The position numbers and the translations under genes were made by a program. From Podospora pseudocomata (taxonomy: Eukaryota; Ascomycota; Sordariomycetes; Sordariales; Podosporaceae), in NCBI RefSeq assembly GCF_035222375.1, contig NW_026946366.1, positions 930,001-994,000 on the forward strand: 64,000 nt of DNA, read 5' to 3'. The notes beneath the pieces are model-generated. The model was given only the letters and a program-made list of their open reading frames with translations, had not been told where the DNA came from and searched no databases. Numbering within the stretch: the stretch's first letter is position 1; the number at the start of each line of letters is the position of its first letter. Of the stretch, positions 1 through 10,834 are shown one piece after another.

Positions 1-695
1 GAAAACATGAACTGCACCCACACAGCCATGATCGAGTCTTTTTGTGCCGAAATCCGGCGCCGCCAACCCCACGGGCCATATCACCTAGGCGGGTGGTCCT
101 CGGGTGGGGCGTTCGCCTACGTCGTGGCGGAGGCGCTGGTGAATTCCGGGGAGGAGGTCGGGAGCATCATCATCATCGACGCGCCGGTGCCACAGGTGAT
201 GGAGAAGTTACCGGATAGCTTTTACAAGCATTGTAATAGTGTGGGGTTGTTTGCGAATCAGCCTGGGGGGCAGGGGGGTAGTGCTGAGCCGCCGGGGTAT
301 TTGATTCCGCATTTTCAGGCGGTGGTGGATGTCATGTTGGATTACAAGGTTGCTCCGCTTAAAGCCATCAGTGGTAGGATGCCCAAGGTGGGCTTGATTT
401 GGGCTGCGGAGACTGTGTTGAAGGAGAGCGAGGCGCCGAAGATGAAGGGGATGCATTTTATGGTGAAGAAGAGGGTTGATTTTGGACCGGATGGGTGGGA
501 TGGGGTGCTGCCTGGGGCCGAGTTTGATATTGTGAAGGCGGAGGGGGCGAATCATTTTACGCTTATGGTGAGTGGACTGATTTGTTGTGAGGAATGTGAA
601 GATGGGATGTTGGCTAACGAACAGAACAGAGCAAGGAGTATGTCGGGTTGATTAGCGATCTGATTGACCGTGTTATGAGTGGTTACACTGGGTGA
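1..695 (+). CDS. stcA: Polyketide synthase C-terminus, thioesterase/Claisen cyclase domain (norsolorinic acid synthase type), 5' partial
   Basis: Partial gene entering from the left edge in frame 1; exons 1-567 and 630-695 (intron GTGAGT...AACAG, 62 nt), stop TGA at 693-695. The visible protein is an alpha/beta-hydrolase thioesterase with the nucleophile elbow GGWSSGG about 40 residues in, and a likely catalytic His in the late motif GANHFTLM just before the intron. The phrase [15 protein letters not shown] after the elbow is, from memory, characteristic of PksA/StcA-type synthases, whose thioesterase releases norsolorinic acid anthrone by Claisen cyclisation. The assignment is supported by the neighbours, which match stcO, stcP, stcQ and stcR. 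Upstream KS, AT, PT and ACP domains lie outside the window. The product cannot be fixed from this fragment alone. Confidence 0.85.
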
Positions 696-1242
696 GAAGA
701 TATGGGGAAGGGTTACGACTGTGACGAAGTTATGAGTTCTATTCACTGTATCTAGGCGAGTAGGGATATTTTGAGTTCGTTGGCGTTTTCTGGATGGTCA
801 GGCTTGAACTTGTATCTCTGATCTCTTATGACCAGTTGGGGTTTTATTGCTAATCCCTTGTCCTTCGTATTGCTACCTCGTTCGTTCTGGAGAAATGGTT
901 CATTCGATTCACGTTAATGGGCGTAACCCCTAAATGTCTTATTGCTCGCTCCACTCCCATCACCACTGTTCATTCCTCAACTGTGGGAGGTATTACTCCC
1001 GGCGGATTGGTCAAGCAGGTTGCTCCAGGGCTTCGGCCTGAGGCCCACTTATTGGTGAGGGGATAGGAAAAGGTTTTTGCTCTCTGGAGCTGTTTGTTTG
1101 AGTATCTAAGAATATCATCAACTATTACACATCTCTGAGGACGTACAACATCAACCCACCCGGCCCCTCAGATTACACCCGCCCCCACTCCTCCGCTAAC
1201 CACTCCAAAACCAGCATGCCACTGCCCGCGCCACCAAAACAC

Positions 1243-1268
1243 TCATCATCATCATCATCATCATCATC
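1243..1268. repeat. (TCA)n microsatellite
   Basis: A run of about nine TCA triplets lies in the intergenic stretch 696-1307, between the convergent ends of the polyketide synthase and the AvfA-like gene. I see no other feature in that stretch. Confidence 0.9.
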
Positions 1269-1307
1269 CCTAGAGTCACAAACTACAAATAAGCCCATGC
1301 TCACACA

Positions 1308-2213
1308 CTAACTACTTCTCACCGTCACGGTCGCATAAGCAGGCAACCCGGGAGCCTCAGCATACATACCAATCGCGAAAAAAGGCGCCATTGGGCCATA
1401 CAAAAATGTCACCCCCTCTCTCAACCGTTCCCCCACCCTCCCCATCGCCCCCTTGACTAGGAACCCCATCAATGGCATCCATTTTTCTCTCACATTCCCC
1501 CTCGCCGTGACGCCCACTGCCTTTCCGTGAAGCCGTTCCCTCGTCGTGGCAAGCTCGCACATCGCCGCCCCAAGATCGGCGTAACTAAGCGCGACGTCTT
1601 GCTTTTCGTCTGCGCGGGTGATGAGAGAATATCCCGTCGGGTGGGACTCGTGAAGCGTGGGCGGGTCGATGAGTATGTAATTTAACAACCCGTTTCTGGA
1701 AGCTGGAATGTAGAGGTTGCATGCCTGTTCTAGGTCGGAGTAGCTGTTGTGGAGACAGAAACTGACAATGGAGTGGACTAGCTTGGGCACTTGGGAGGAG
1801 AGGGCGGGGTTGAGGCTTGCGGTGCGGAGTTGGAGGATTGTGGGGGGTTGGTAGTGGCTCTTGTTGGTGAGCGAGATGGTGGTGAGGGAGGAGATGATGG
1901 CTGATGCGGTGGTGGAGTGGAGGGTTGTGCCGGGGTTGCTGGCGTTGGTGCCGACGCAGTTGAGGATTGTGGTTGCTGAGGTTAGGCAGGGGTTTAGGGA
2001 GTGGGGAGAGGTGGAGGTGCCTTCGAAGATGTGGATTTTGAAAGGGGGGGGAGGGCGGGATGAGAGGAGGGTTGGGAAGGTTTGGAGGAGTTTGGGTTTG
2101 GAGCGGACGAGGATGTTGAGTTGGATTAGGTCTTGAGGGGGGTTTTGGAGGAGGTGGCGGAGGACGCTGGTGCCGGTTGCGCCGGTAGCTCCGAGGAGGG
2201 CGTAGGTGGACAT
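1308..2213 (-). CDS. stcO: NmrA-like NAD(P)-binding oxidoreductase, averufin oxidase A type
   Basis: Single exon, 301 aa, starting at the ATG complementary to 2211-2213. It opens with an N-terminal Rossmann nucleotide-binding motif (YALLGATGATG, residues 4-14), typical of the NmrA-like/isoflavone-reductase-like branch of SDRs. In sterigmatocystin/aflatoxin clusters two related proteins of this type occur: AvfA/AflI/StcO (about 285-300 aa) and OrdB/AflX/StcQ (about 265 aa). Length and position between the polyketide synthase and the methyltransferase favour the AvfA/StcO role, ring opening or oxidation at the averufin to hydroxyversicolorone stage. The second relative lies at 4141-4938. The frame looks whole. 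The promoter (2214 onward) carries two AflR-type sites. The StcO versus StcQ assignment rests on length and order, not alignment. Confidence 0.75.
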   Translation of the reverse strand: MSTYALLGATGATGTSVLRHLLQNPPQDLIQLNILVRSKPKLLQTFPTLLSSRPPPPFKIHIFEGTSTSPHSLNPCLTSATTILNCVGTNASNPGTTLHSTTASAIISSLTTISLTNKSHYQPPTILQLRTASLNPALSSQVPKLVHSIVSFCLHNSYSDLEQACNLYIPASRNGLLNYILIDPPTLHESHPTGYSLITRADEKQDVALSYADLGAAMCELATTRERLHGKAVGVTARGNVREKWMPLMGFLVKGAMGRVGERLREGVTFLYGPMAPFFAIGMYAEAPGLPAYATVTVRSS

Positions 2214-2369
2214 GTTGATGATGGGTGAGCTTCTTTTGGTGGCGTTTACCTATGGATAGTCAGTCTCTTTCACCACGGGTGTATTGATGCCTACATGTAT
2301 GCGTGGAATAGGTAGGTGAGTGATGGGTGGCGATCTGGCTTGCTGTTGGTTGATGAAGCTACTGCAATA

Positions 2370-2395
2370 TCGGTGTACGATATTTCGGGGAGCGA
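2370..2395. promoter_or_regulatory. Tandem AflR-type sites TCG(N5)CGA upstream of the stcO-like gene
   Basis: Two matches to the palindromic Zn2Cys6 site TCG(N5)CGA lie side by side: TCGGTGTACGA at 2370-2380 and TCGGGGAGCGA at 2385-2395. They are about 160-180 bp upstream of the stcO-like start. AflR of Aspergillus is known to bind this core. Neither copy fully fits the stricter TCGSWNNSCGR form. Binding by an AflR-like factor is inferred. Confidence 0.6.
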
Positions 2396-2643
2396 ATTCG
2401 TTGGCAAGTGCTCGTCGTACCGCACAATTGTGTCGCTATCCTGACTCAACTAAGCAACTTTTTGCTTTGGTGTCAGCCCAAATGACGTTATGGACATGTA
2501 TTAGGAGTCATCGTTCATCAAGACAAACTTGAAGCCATGCAAGAAGTTAATGGTAGCAGAAGTCGCATTCGCCCTTTCCAATTCACCTTGGTCTGCATTC
2601 GTGTACATGCTACCTAATAGTACCAACGTGTACATCCAATCCC

Positions 2644-3960
2644 TTACTTTGGAACCGTGACAATAATAGACTGCATCTTGGAGTCATACTGATGAATCTC
2701 CACAATCTTCAACCCAGCCTCGCTCAACAGCGCCTCCCACTCAGGCTTGGTTCGCTCAACGCCTCCCAAGCTGTTCATCATAATCAAATCCATGTACGCC
2801 GACTGCCAAGGCACGCCCATTTCAGGAAGCACCACGTCGTCGATGATCAAACACGAGTCCGGGCCCATGGCAGGAATGATGTTCTTCAAGATCTGCAGAG
2901 ATTCCTTGTCGGGCCAGTCGTGGAGCACATGACGGAGATAATACAGCTTGGCCCCCTTGACAGTCTGTGGGCCGAAGAAGTCGTGCTCGACAAACTCGAT
3001 GCCCGGAACCGGCCTGGCACCCGCCAGAGTTTGCGGGATGTCTTGGACAATAACTCGGCCGGGGAGGTTGGGAAACTTTGCCTTGAATGCGATGGCCTGC
3101 TGACCAAACCCTCCGCCTATGTCTACCAAGACGGTCTCGTCGGGCTTGGTGGCAAGGGAACCGAGCCTCTCCTCGACGGGGTACTTGTCTACCCAATGAA
3201 CTGGGCGTTCCAGTGCCATCAGGTGGCCTAGGCTCTTCATGTGCTTTGGGTGTTGAGGCATCCACTCAAAGAGCGTCAGGTCAGTGTTGAAGGCTTTCTG
3301 GAAGACGGTCTGCTTGTTGGAGGTGATGTTTTGGTACTTGGTCTCGGCGAGAAAGTCGGGCATGGCCTGGGTACACGGGCCGGGAATATCGAAGCTACAG
3401 AAATAGTTAGCTTCTGACGTTCTGGAGTCGTTGAGAGGGAGACTGACAGTTGGCAAATAGCACCCGCCGCATTGGGGTTCGAAAAGACCTTGGTGAAGGC
3501 GCTGGCGGTGTATTCGTACTTCCCGGTCTCTTTCACGAGGCCAAATGCCGCCATGGTACGAAGGAGGCGTGCTGCTATGCATCAGTATTCCGAGCATCTG
3601 TTGCTGAACGTGAATCCATGATCCGTACCCAAAAGTTGTGCCGAGGCCCCAGTTTTCTCAGTCAGCTGGCTCAGCGTGACAGGAATATCACTCTGTGTGA
3701 GGGTCGTGAAAATGTCGAGGTCGATGCCAATCTTGGCCAGAGCCAGTTGAAGAGGCTTCAAGCACTGTTAGCCCCCTATATCTGACTAGATGGATGCCGT
3801 AAAGTAAAGGAAAACATACCCCGCTGGTGAGTCTCATAACAACATCCCAGTCTGAATAGAAGCCAACTTGCAGCTCACGGATGTAGCCCTGGATCTCTCT
3901 TTTCCCGGCGTCCTCTGCCTTGGCGTAGAGCTCTTTGATCTGATTGAAGATTGACTCCAT
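2644..3960 (-). CDS. stcP: SAM-dependent O-methyltransferase, OmtB/StcP type
   Basis: Four exons: 3820-3960, 3629-3764, 3448-3571 and 2644-3394 (383 aa, all phases consistent). It is a plant-type (class II) O-methyltransferase. An N-terminal dimerisation/winged-helix part is followed by the SAM-binding loop VDIGGGFGQQ, an acidic residue after IVQD, the catalytic His in LRHVLHDWPD, and late motif IV around MMNSLGGVERT. In the sterigmatocystin pathway StcP/OmtB/AflO converts demethylsterigmatocystin to sterigmatocystin. The third exon has a TAGCAG tandem acceptor (3571-3577); I chose the downstream AG because it gives LLARLLR, usual for the family. Only 180 bp separate its start from the end of the stcQ-like gene, and I saw no AflR-type site there. 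Confidence 0.85.
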
Positions 3961-4140
3961 ATTGACAGTATGTAGTGGAACAGTACCTAGTGCGTGGTGG
4001 AAGGTAATACCGTGGTATTCTGTGTGACAACTTTGGGCTGCGAGAGATGTCCTCAAGTAATATGGGTCTAAACCGGGAAAGGGATGGGTGTACTGATTTA
4101 CTCCGAGATATCGGTAAAACACAATTCGGATTGTGAACAT

Positions 4141-4938
4141 CTATGGAAGCGGGTATTCACCCAGATAGCGATATGTCCAGGGCATGTAATGATACAACAG
4201 TCCCGTCAAGGCAAAGTAAATGCCATCCCACGGAAATTTGACATGGTCCGACGTTGGCAGCACGCTGACATTCCGCATACCGTACTTTCCCTCCTCACTG
4301 GCCGCTATCTCCACCATTCCAGCCGCCAGGTCCAAGAAGGAAAGCGGCGTCTTGGCTGTCTCGGTGCTGATCTCGTGGCCACTCTGCCGGTCATGAACCA
4401 ACCCTCCGGGCTTGACAAAGACGGAAGTCACCCAGCCCTGTTGCGCTCGCAGGAACTTCTCGGCTTCAGCGAGGTCCTTGTAGAGATATGACACGGCAGT
4501 GCTGAGGATCGAGTGAACAAAGGCAGGAACGTCTCCGCAGAAGGACTCCTCGAGTGAGGCTGAGGAGAGCTGGATGAGTTTCGGAAGCCGTGGGTGAGAG
4601 TTGTGCTGGTCGGCCTCATGCCGAATCCGATCGAGAGCCGAGATGACAACCGATGCCGTGTCCCGAGCCACGGTGCAACCTGGCATATTGTCCACTATTG
4701 CAACCGCGAGGAACACGGCCCGGGTACCGCGGATGCAGTCGGCAATGAGCGAGATATCGTCGAGATGACCTTCAAACACCTTCACCTGCTTGTTGCTGGC
4801 GGCTTCGGGGCAGACCCGGAAGAGCTTCTCTTTGGACCGACAATAGGCGTTGACCCGGTTGACGGGTGACTGCAGGAGGATTTGCATCAGAGCTTTGCCC
4901 GTGTTGCCTGTGGCACCAAGCACTGCATAAGAAGGCAT
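4141..4938 (-). CDS. stcQ: NmrA-like oxidoreductase, OrdB/StcQ type
   Basis: Single exon, 265 aa, ATG complementary to 4936-4938. It has the nucleotide-binding start YAVLGATGNTGKA (residues 4-16) and is clearly related to the protein at 1308-2213. The length matches OrdB/AflX (about 266 aa). OrdB and the Baeyer-Villiger oxidase AflY act together with a P450 in the rearrangement of versicolorin A to demethylsterigmatocystin. Here the gene is divergently paired with the AflY-like gene, which starts at 5212, across a 273-bp promoter holding an AflR-type site. The same adjacency (stcQ next to stcR) is found in Aspergillus nidulans as I recall it. The frame looks whole. Confidence 0.8.
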   Translation of the reverse strand: MPSYAVLGATGNTGKALMQILLQSPVNRVNAYCRSKEKLFRVCPEAASNKQVKVFEGHLDDISLIADCIRGTRAVFLAVAIVDNMPGCTVARDTASVVISALDRIRHEADQHNSHPRLPKLIQLSSASLEESFCGDVPAFVHSILSTAVSYLYKDLAEAEKFLRAQQGWVTSVFVKPGGLVHDRQSGHEISTETAKTPLSFLDLAAGMVEIAASEEGKYGMRNVSVLPTSDHVKFPWDGIYFALTGLLYHYMPWTYRYLGEYPLP

Positions 4939-5071
4939 CGTTGATAGCTATCCCGAGCCAGCACGGCAAACGCTTTGTGGAATGAGATGAGGGAAAGTCG
5001 ATTATCGCACATGCCTAAGTACCTTAGCTGGGAGGGCCCTTCCTGTCAGCAACGCCAAGTCCGAGGCGTTC

Positions 5072-5082
5072 TCGGTGACCGA
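5072..5082. promoter_or_regulatory. AflR-type site in the divergent stcQ-stcR promoter
   Basis: TCGGTGACCGA matches both TCG(N5)CGA and the full consensus TCGSWNNSCGR. It lies 133 bp from the stcQ-like start and 129 bp from the stcR-like start, so one site could serve both genes. A weaker near match (TCGATTATCGC) lies near 4989-5000. Confidence 0.65.
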
Positions 5083-5211
5083 TACCCCTCCCCGATGCAG
5101 CTGTCATGGCCGGTACAGTACCTGATTGGCGTACAAGTTAACACTCTTTCCTCAGCATCAACGAGCAGTTGAGGTGCTCTGTCAAGTTTCTGCTTCCAAT
5201 TCACAACCGCA

Positions 5212-6764
5212 ATGGCTTTCCCAAGAGAAAGATGCATCCCCAAAGAGATCTCCCCGTATAACATTCAACTTTCGGCTAAAGACACTCCAGGCAATACCCA
5301 CGTCAAGGTTTTGACCCAAGAAAGCGCAGACAAGGTCTCTGAGCTGCTGATGGTAAATCATGTACGCTACCACACTCTCTTTGATGCCGTGGGCTTCCAC
5401 AGTAAGTTCGCAAACGCATTGTACTGTAAACTGTATGAAACGGCTTCTGACATGGCTCTGTAGACCACACCGTGCACCATCTTCTCACACTTTGGGCCCT
5501 GGGCGCCACTCCATCAGAGGTGCAGGCCATGTACGATCTCAACAAGCCGTACCAAGCCCTCATCCAGTACCATCCAGCGTCAGTAGCTGCGGTTAAACTG
5601 AAAGAACCTGCATTCTTCAAGCAGTGCATTGGAAACCTGAACTACTACCAGGACTACGTTCGGTTTTTCCAAGACGAGATTGCCGTGAGGGGGGTCCCGG
5701 CTGTCGTGAACGAGTACCTGTTCAAGGGGGATGAGTTATCCGACGACATTTTTGCGCGCATGCATTCTGGCTTTCTTCATCCCATGATCCACCTCGGCTG
5801 TGGCCTGGAGTTTAGCCAACCCTGTCTCGTCGCCGAGGCTCTCGCAGCGGGGTGTGTTCATGACGAATGGCCAGAGTGGTTCATCTTCCCAGTGGAGGAA
5901 TATTTCAAGTCGAACCCGGATGTCCCATCAAAATCGCTGCTGGAAATCGTCACTAGTCTTCAAAACGACCCCGTCATTGCTAACGCCGTGACACCTGATG
6001 ACCCCCTCAACAAGATATCTGACGGCCTCTTGAAAAAGGTGGCCAAAGAGCTGGTGCCATATCTGGCCTCATACCAAGTCGATGCAACACCCGAGGACCT
6101 CCAACAAAAGACCACCGCCATGATACACACCTGCGCGTACATTCTCGGGGCAGCCCAGCATCCCGGCAAGGTAGAAGCTATCGACTTTGTCATGCTTCAC
6201 ATGTCCACGCTGGGAATCTTCTACCCGACCTTTATGGCACAAGATTGGATCTCCAACGAAAACAAGAAGCGGATGCTGCAGTGGAAGGCTTGGGGAGACG
6301 CGGTGATGTATGCCGGGTGCGGATGTCCCAAGCTGTACCCTGAGAGGGTTACTGGGTACACCCCTAAGCGCCCCCACGACGGCTGGCCAGAACTCTGTTA
6401 CCGGGCCAATGTCTATGGTGACGATGGACACATTTCCAAGGTCATCCGGGCTATGCTAAACACCCAGGAGCTACCCGAACCGGTAGAAGGATTCCCCCTG
6501 GCGAAGAAGGATTTCTTCAAGATTGCGCATCTGGCTTTGGACTCTGTGGAGAGGATGCTGGAGCCAGGACAGTACAAAGTCCCTGATAAGATCAAAAAGA
6601 CTGTGGCAGAAGAAATGCGACAAGATGAGGAGATTGTTAGGGTAATGGTGCGGTGGGTGCGTTGGTGCGGTGTGGAAGGATCGTGGGATAACTTCCCGGA
6701 CCTTGTTGAGAAATCACGGGGTGAGGAGGCAGTGGTTGGAGATGCTAGAATCGCTGCGACATAA
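5212..6764 (+). CDS. stcR: Questin oxidase-like Baeyer-Villiger oxidase, AflY/StcR type
   Basis: Two exons, 5212-5401 and 5464-6764 (496 aa; intron GTAAGT...TGTAG, 62 nt, splitting an Asn codon). The protein belongs to the questin oxidase-like family, recognisable by the block NHTVHHLLTLWALGATP just after the intron, the His-containing stretch FLHPMIHLGCGLEF, and the central TTAMIHTCAYILGAAQHPGK. Family members (AflY/HypA, MdpL, GedK) are cofactor-poor oxidases that open anthraquinone rings. In this context it would act with the StcQ-like protein in forming the xanthone of demethylsterigmatocystin. Length fits AflY (about 495-500 aa). It is the outermost recognisable cluster gene on this side. 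Confidence 0.87.
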
Positions 6765-7148
6765 CTTGGTATCATCACTTGTCCTGTACTGCTTATTTGC
6801 CAAGACATAATCCACAGCCTGGTGCTCTAGAATCCGATTTAAAAATAGATACATATTATGACCTCTTCTATTTCATGTAGTATACTACTATATCGTTATT
6901 AGCCTTATATTAATACAAGCGTATTGCATGTTATCCCAGGCCGAGAATCCCACTTTGAGAATCTTACTACATGCTACCACAGGCACATGTTACATTGCAG
7001 ATCATCGCTTCCGACCGTACTCAAGCTTCATGTTCTTACGGACTCATAAAGCGATGGCTAGTCCCACCGCTGCCTCTTCAGTTCTAAACCATCTCGTTTG
7101 AATCCTCCCTATGCAAAAGTAAATATAGGTCGAATTGCGGTTTCCAAC
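6765..7148. other. Intergenic: right boundary of the polyketide cluster
   Basis: AT-richer 384-bp stretch between the AflY-like gene and the next gene. I see no gene, no obvious repeat and no TCG(N5)CGA site in it. Confidence 0.6.
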
Positions 7149-7892
7149 ATGCTCGTGACAACCCTTCTTTCCGCCATGTCAACCCTTTCAAGGGCGGCAC
7201 CCACCACAACCACCGTCGACTCAACAGAACTCGGCCAAGGTCCTTACCACTACGACTTCGGCTGGACCAAACCCTTCATCAGCTCCTGCAGCAACAAGAC
7301 TGTCGATGTCAAGTTCCGCTGGTCCATCAAAGGCCTCCAATACACCACCTCTTCCACATTCATGTCACCCACCGAAGAACAAGAACAGAAGCCCAGCATC
7401 GAGTCGACTTACTTCAGCTTCAACCTCACCAACCCCGCCATCGGGGGCCTAGCTCGCTGCAACACCACCATGTCCGGGCCGATACCAAACGCGACCCATG
7501 TATTCTGGTGCGACAAGTGGCTTTCAGTCGACGCTGGGACGGTTGGGCTGTATGGGAGCCGTGGTCCACGGCTTCACCTGAGGTTTCATGAGAAGACGCT
7601 GTTGCTTAGTGATGGGTGGAAGTGTGATGAGCCAGGGCAGAGAAGTAATGGCGAGTGAGTACATCCTTTCCTGTTGATTTGACGATGACATGGATACCGC
7701 AAGGTGTTGACACAAAGTGTGTTCAGCATACAATACAGCGCAAGAGGCCTTGTAGAACTGGAATACTCGCAGTGTACTGGGGCATCATCAGTCACCGGTG
7801 ACTGGAAGCCCGGTCAAATTTATTCGCAAAAGACAATCGGTTGTCGCGCTGACCAGATCGATCTTAAGCCGAATTATCTACTTGGGGTGTAG
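7149..7892 (+). CDS. Small secreted protein with six cysteines, function unknown
   Basis: Exons 7149-7654 and 7727-7892 (intron GTGAGT...TTCAG, 72 nt, splitting an Asp codon). The in-frame extension upstream to 7098 begins with TTG, so the ATG at 7149 is taken. This start gives a signal peptide (LVTTLLSAMSTLSRA, cleavage before APTTT). The mature protein of about 210 residues has six Cys, four in exon 1 and two in exon 2 (SQCTG, IGCRAD), and N-glycosylation sequons (SNKT, NLTN, NATH). I do not recognise the family. It lies directly beyond the polyketide cluster, but nothing in it suggests a biosynthetic role; a secreted effector-like or cell-wall role is only a guess. Confidence 0.75.
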
Positions 7893-8444
7893 TGAGTTGC
7901 CCTCCATGTTTGGTTGAGTGTGAACGTGGAACTATGTACAAGCTACTGACGTTGACTTAGCGCTGCTGACCCGTTTTTCTTGGTTATTGGGGAGTGGTAA
8001 AATGTTGAAGCCCTGCACGTCTGGGACACAGATGGTAGCATCTTCTTGCGTCACATCGAGATCGAGCGCTAAGAGACATGATATATGAAAATCACTTGGA
8101 ATTCATTTAAGAGCAGCTCTACTTGTACTCTACTCTTTCAGTCGAGGAAGATGCCTTGAACATTTGTCCCTTGAAAAGGGGTGAATAAGGGGGTGCACAG
8201 TATGGCCACTCAGGTCACACAGTGCCCGCACTGTTTGGGCCACAACGCTCCAGAAAAAATTCACAACTTTTGGCTGCCCGCAGTGATGAAGTCACACACA
8301 CCCCAGCTCTCACTTTCACATTCAATCTCAACCCTCATATTCCAGTCTGCTGCCTATCTATTGTCGTGAGAATCAATCTCGTGATTTTCCCTCATTTTCG
8401 ATTCGATTTTACGTCACTTCTGAGGCCCCCCTCGAACACCGAAA

Positions 8445-9096
8445 ATGGCCTCGATCCAATTTCAAGAAGAAGAAATCGACGACCTCATCTACCTCGCCCG
8501 CGTCGGTGACAAAGACGAGCTCTCCACTATCCTCTCAGGAATCATTGCCCGCCAGACCACCGACAGGATACCCACTCCCGCCGACGTTCTCGCCCAGGCG
8601 GTAGACGAGAGCAGCAAGAACACAACCCTGCACATGGCCAGCGCCAACGGTCATGTTGGTGAGTTGAATTCTCTCATCTTATCCACTATTTTCTTACACG
8701 AAACTAAAATAATATTTGACAGAAATCGTCGAGTACATCCTCTCCCGGTTTCCAACCGCCGACAAGGATCAAAAACAAGCCTTCCTCGACGCCACAAATG
8801 AGTTCGGCAACACAGCCCTTCACTGGGCAGCTCTCAACGGCCACCTCCCAATTGTAAAGCTCCTCGTTGAAAACGGTGCGTCTGTTGCGTTGGCCAATGA
8901 CAAGAACTACATCCCTCTTGACCTGGCGAGCTTCAGCGAGAAGATCGATGTGGTGGATTACTTCCTCAAGGAGGTGCGTGAGATGGAGGCTGAGAATGCA
9001 AAGGAGGGTCTTGGGGAGGCTGTGGCGGATGTAAAGGTAGAAGACGGTGAGGAGAATGAGAGCTCTTCAAAAGGAAAGGAGAAGGAGTCAAGTTGA
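8445..9096 (+). CDS. Ankyrin-repeat protein, Yar1-like
   Basis: Exons 8445-8658 and 8723-9096 (195 aa; 64-nt intron ending TTTGACAG). Two to three ankyrin repeats are visible: TTLHMASANGHVEIVEYILS spans the splice junction, followed by NTALHWAALNGHLPIVKLL and a third covering YIPLDLASFSEKIDVVDYF. An acidic, Lys/Glu-rich tail follows (about the last 35 residues). Size, repeat placement and acidic tail resemble yeast Yar1, the dedicated chaperone of ribosomal protein Rps3, and its fungal homologues. The ankyrin assignment is secure; the Yar1 orthology is inferred from architecture. Confidence 0.8.
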
Positions 9097-9189
9097 GAGG
9101 AACGACGAATGATACCAAAAGAAGAAAAAAATGACATGAACTGAGAACTGCCCTTTGATTTGTTTTGTTATTGCTGTGATGTACCCACC

Positions 9190-10009
<820 letters not shown>

Positions 10010-10608
10010 CTTGGTGGGTCCGAGCTGTTCGAGAAGAGGTGACGAAAAGAAGCAAACCTGATCTATTAAAAGTCCTGCTGAGTACCTTGAATAGTAGCGT
10101 GAGATACTGAGAGATAATGAGGGTGGGTCTCTCAGACTTTTGTTGTCGTTGTCAAAAGTTTACTCTGATGCAGTTTCAGTTGGGCAGGTGGTGATGAAAA
10201 TTACATCGATGAGACGATGCGAATGTGAAATATTACGCGTAATTTGTACGGTGTCACGTGCCTAGTGAACGAAAAGACCCAGGGAGAGAGGGTTAGGGTA
10301 CAAACATTGGATGTCAGGAACAACAAGAATCGGACACAAAAAGAAGAGAAGGACATGAAATATAAAAACCATTAGGGACCCACAATGGTAGTGAATAGTT
10401 CGGAGATCTTGTCCGGTGGCTTGCCGCTGTTATTCAAGGTTTGTTGGCCGTCCTTTGAACCTGCTGACCTTGGTATTTCTTATCTCATAAGCTGGCTAGA
10501 CTCATACTCCTTTGGCTTTGGCTATGGCCTCAAAGTGATTCACCCTGCAAGTCAAAAATGAAGCTGGGTAAACCACAACCACGTGGCTCAAAAAGGAGCA
10601 AAATATAT
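10010..10608. other. Intergenic, no gene seen
   Basis: About 600 bp between the upstream side of the methyltransferase gene and tRNA-Tyr. No convincing ORF, repeat or motif was found. Confidence 0.6.
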
Positions 10609-10696
10609 TCCCCTCGACCGGAATCGAGCCGGTGACCTTTCGGTATCAATAAATTCCTTTACAGCCGAACGTGATAGCCAACTACACCACAAGGGG
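10609..10696 (-). tRNA. tRNA-Tyr(GTA) with a 14-nt intron
   Basis: On the minus strand the sequence folds as a cloverleaf. The acceptor stem CCCCTTG/CGAGGGG has one G-T pair. The D arm lies in TGGTGTAGTTGGCTATCA. The anticodon stem is TTCGG/CCGAA with anticodon GTA, and the T arm is ACCGG-CTCGATT-CCGGT. The canonical intron sits one base 3' of the anticodon (AGGAATTTATTGAT), as is usual for eukaryotic tRNA-Tyr. The discriminator base is A at 10609. Confidence 0.92.
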
Positions 10697-10834
10697 TTTC
10701 CTGGTTGCTGATGGGGAAGGCCAAAGTGGCACCTATGTGGGGACTAACCACCGTTGACTGACTTATCTCCAAGAGACACCAACAACACCACTGGCACTTG
10801 AGGCAGCGAAAGCCGGCTGCAGATTCCCGTATCA

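Noticed and set aside
1861-2136. 91-codon plus-strand frame
   Set aside because: Antisense to the AvfA-like gene; composition follows the opposite strand.
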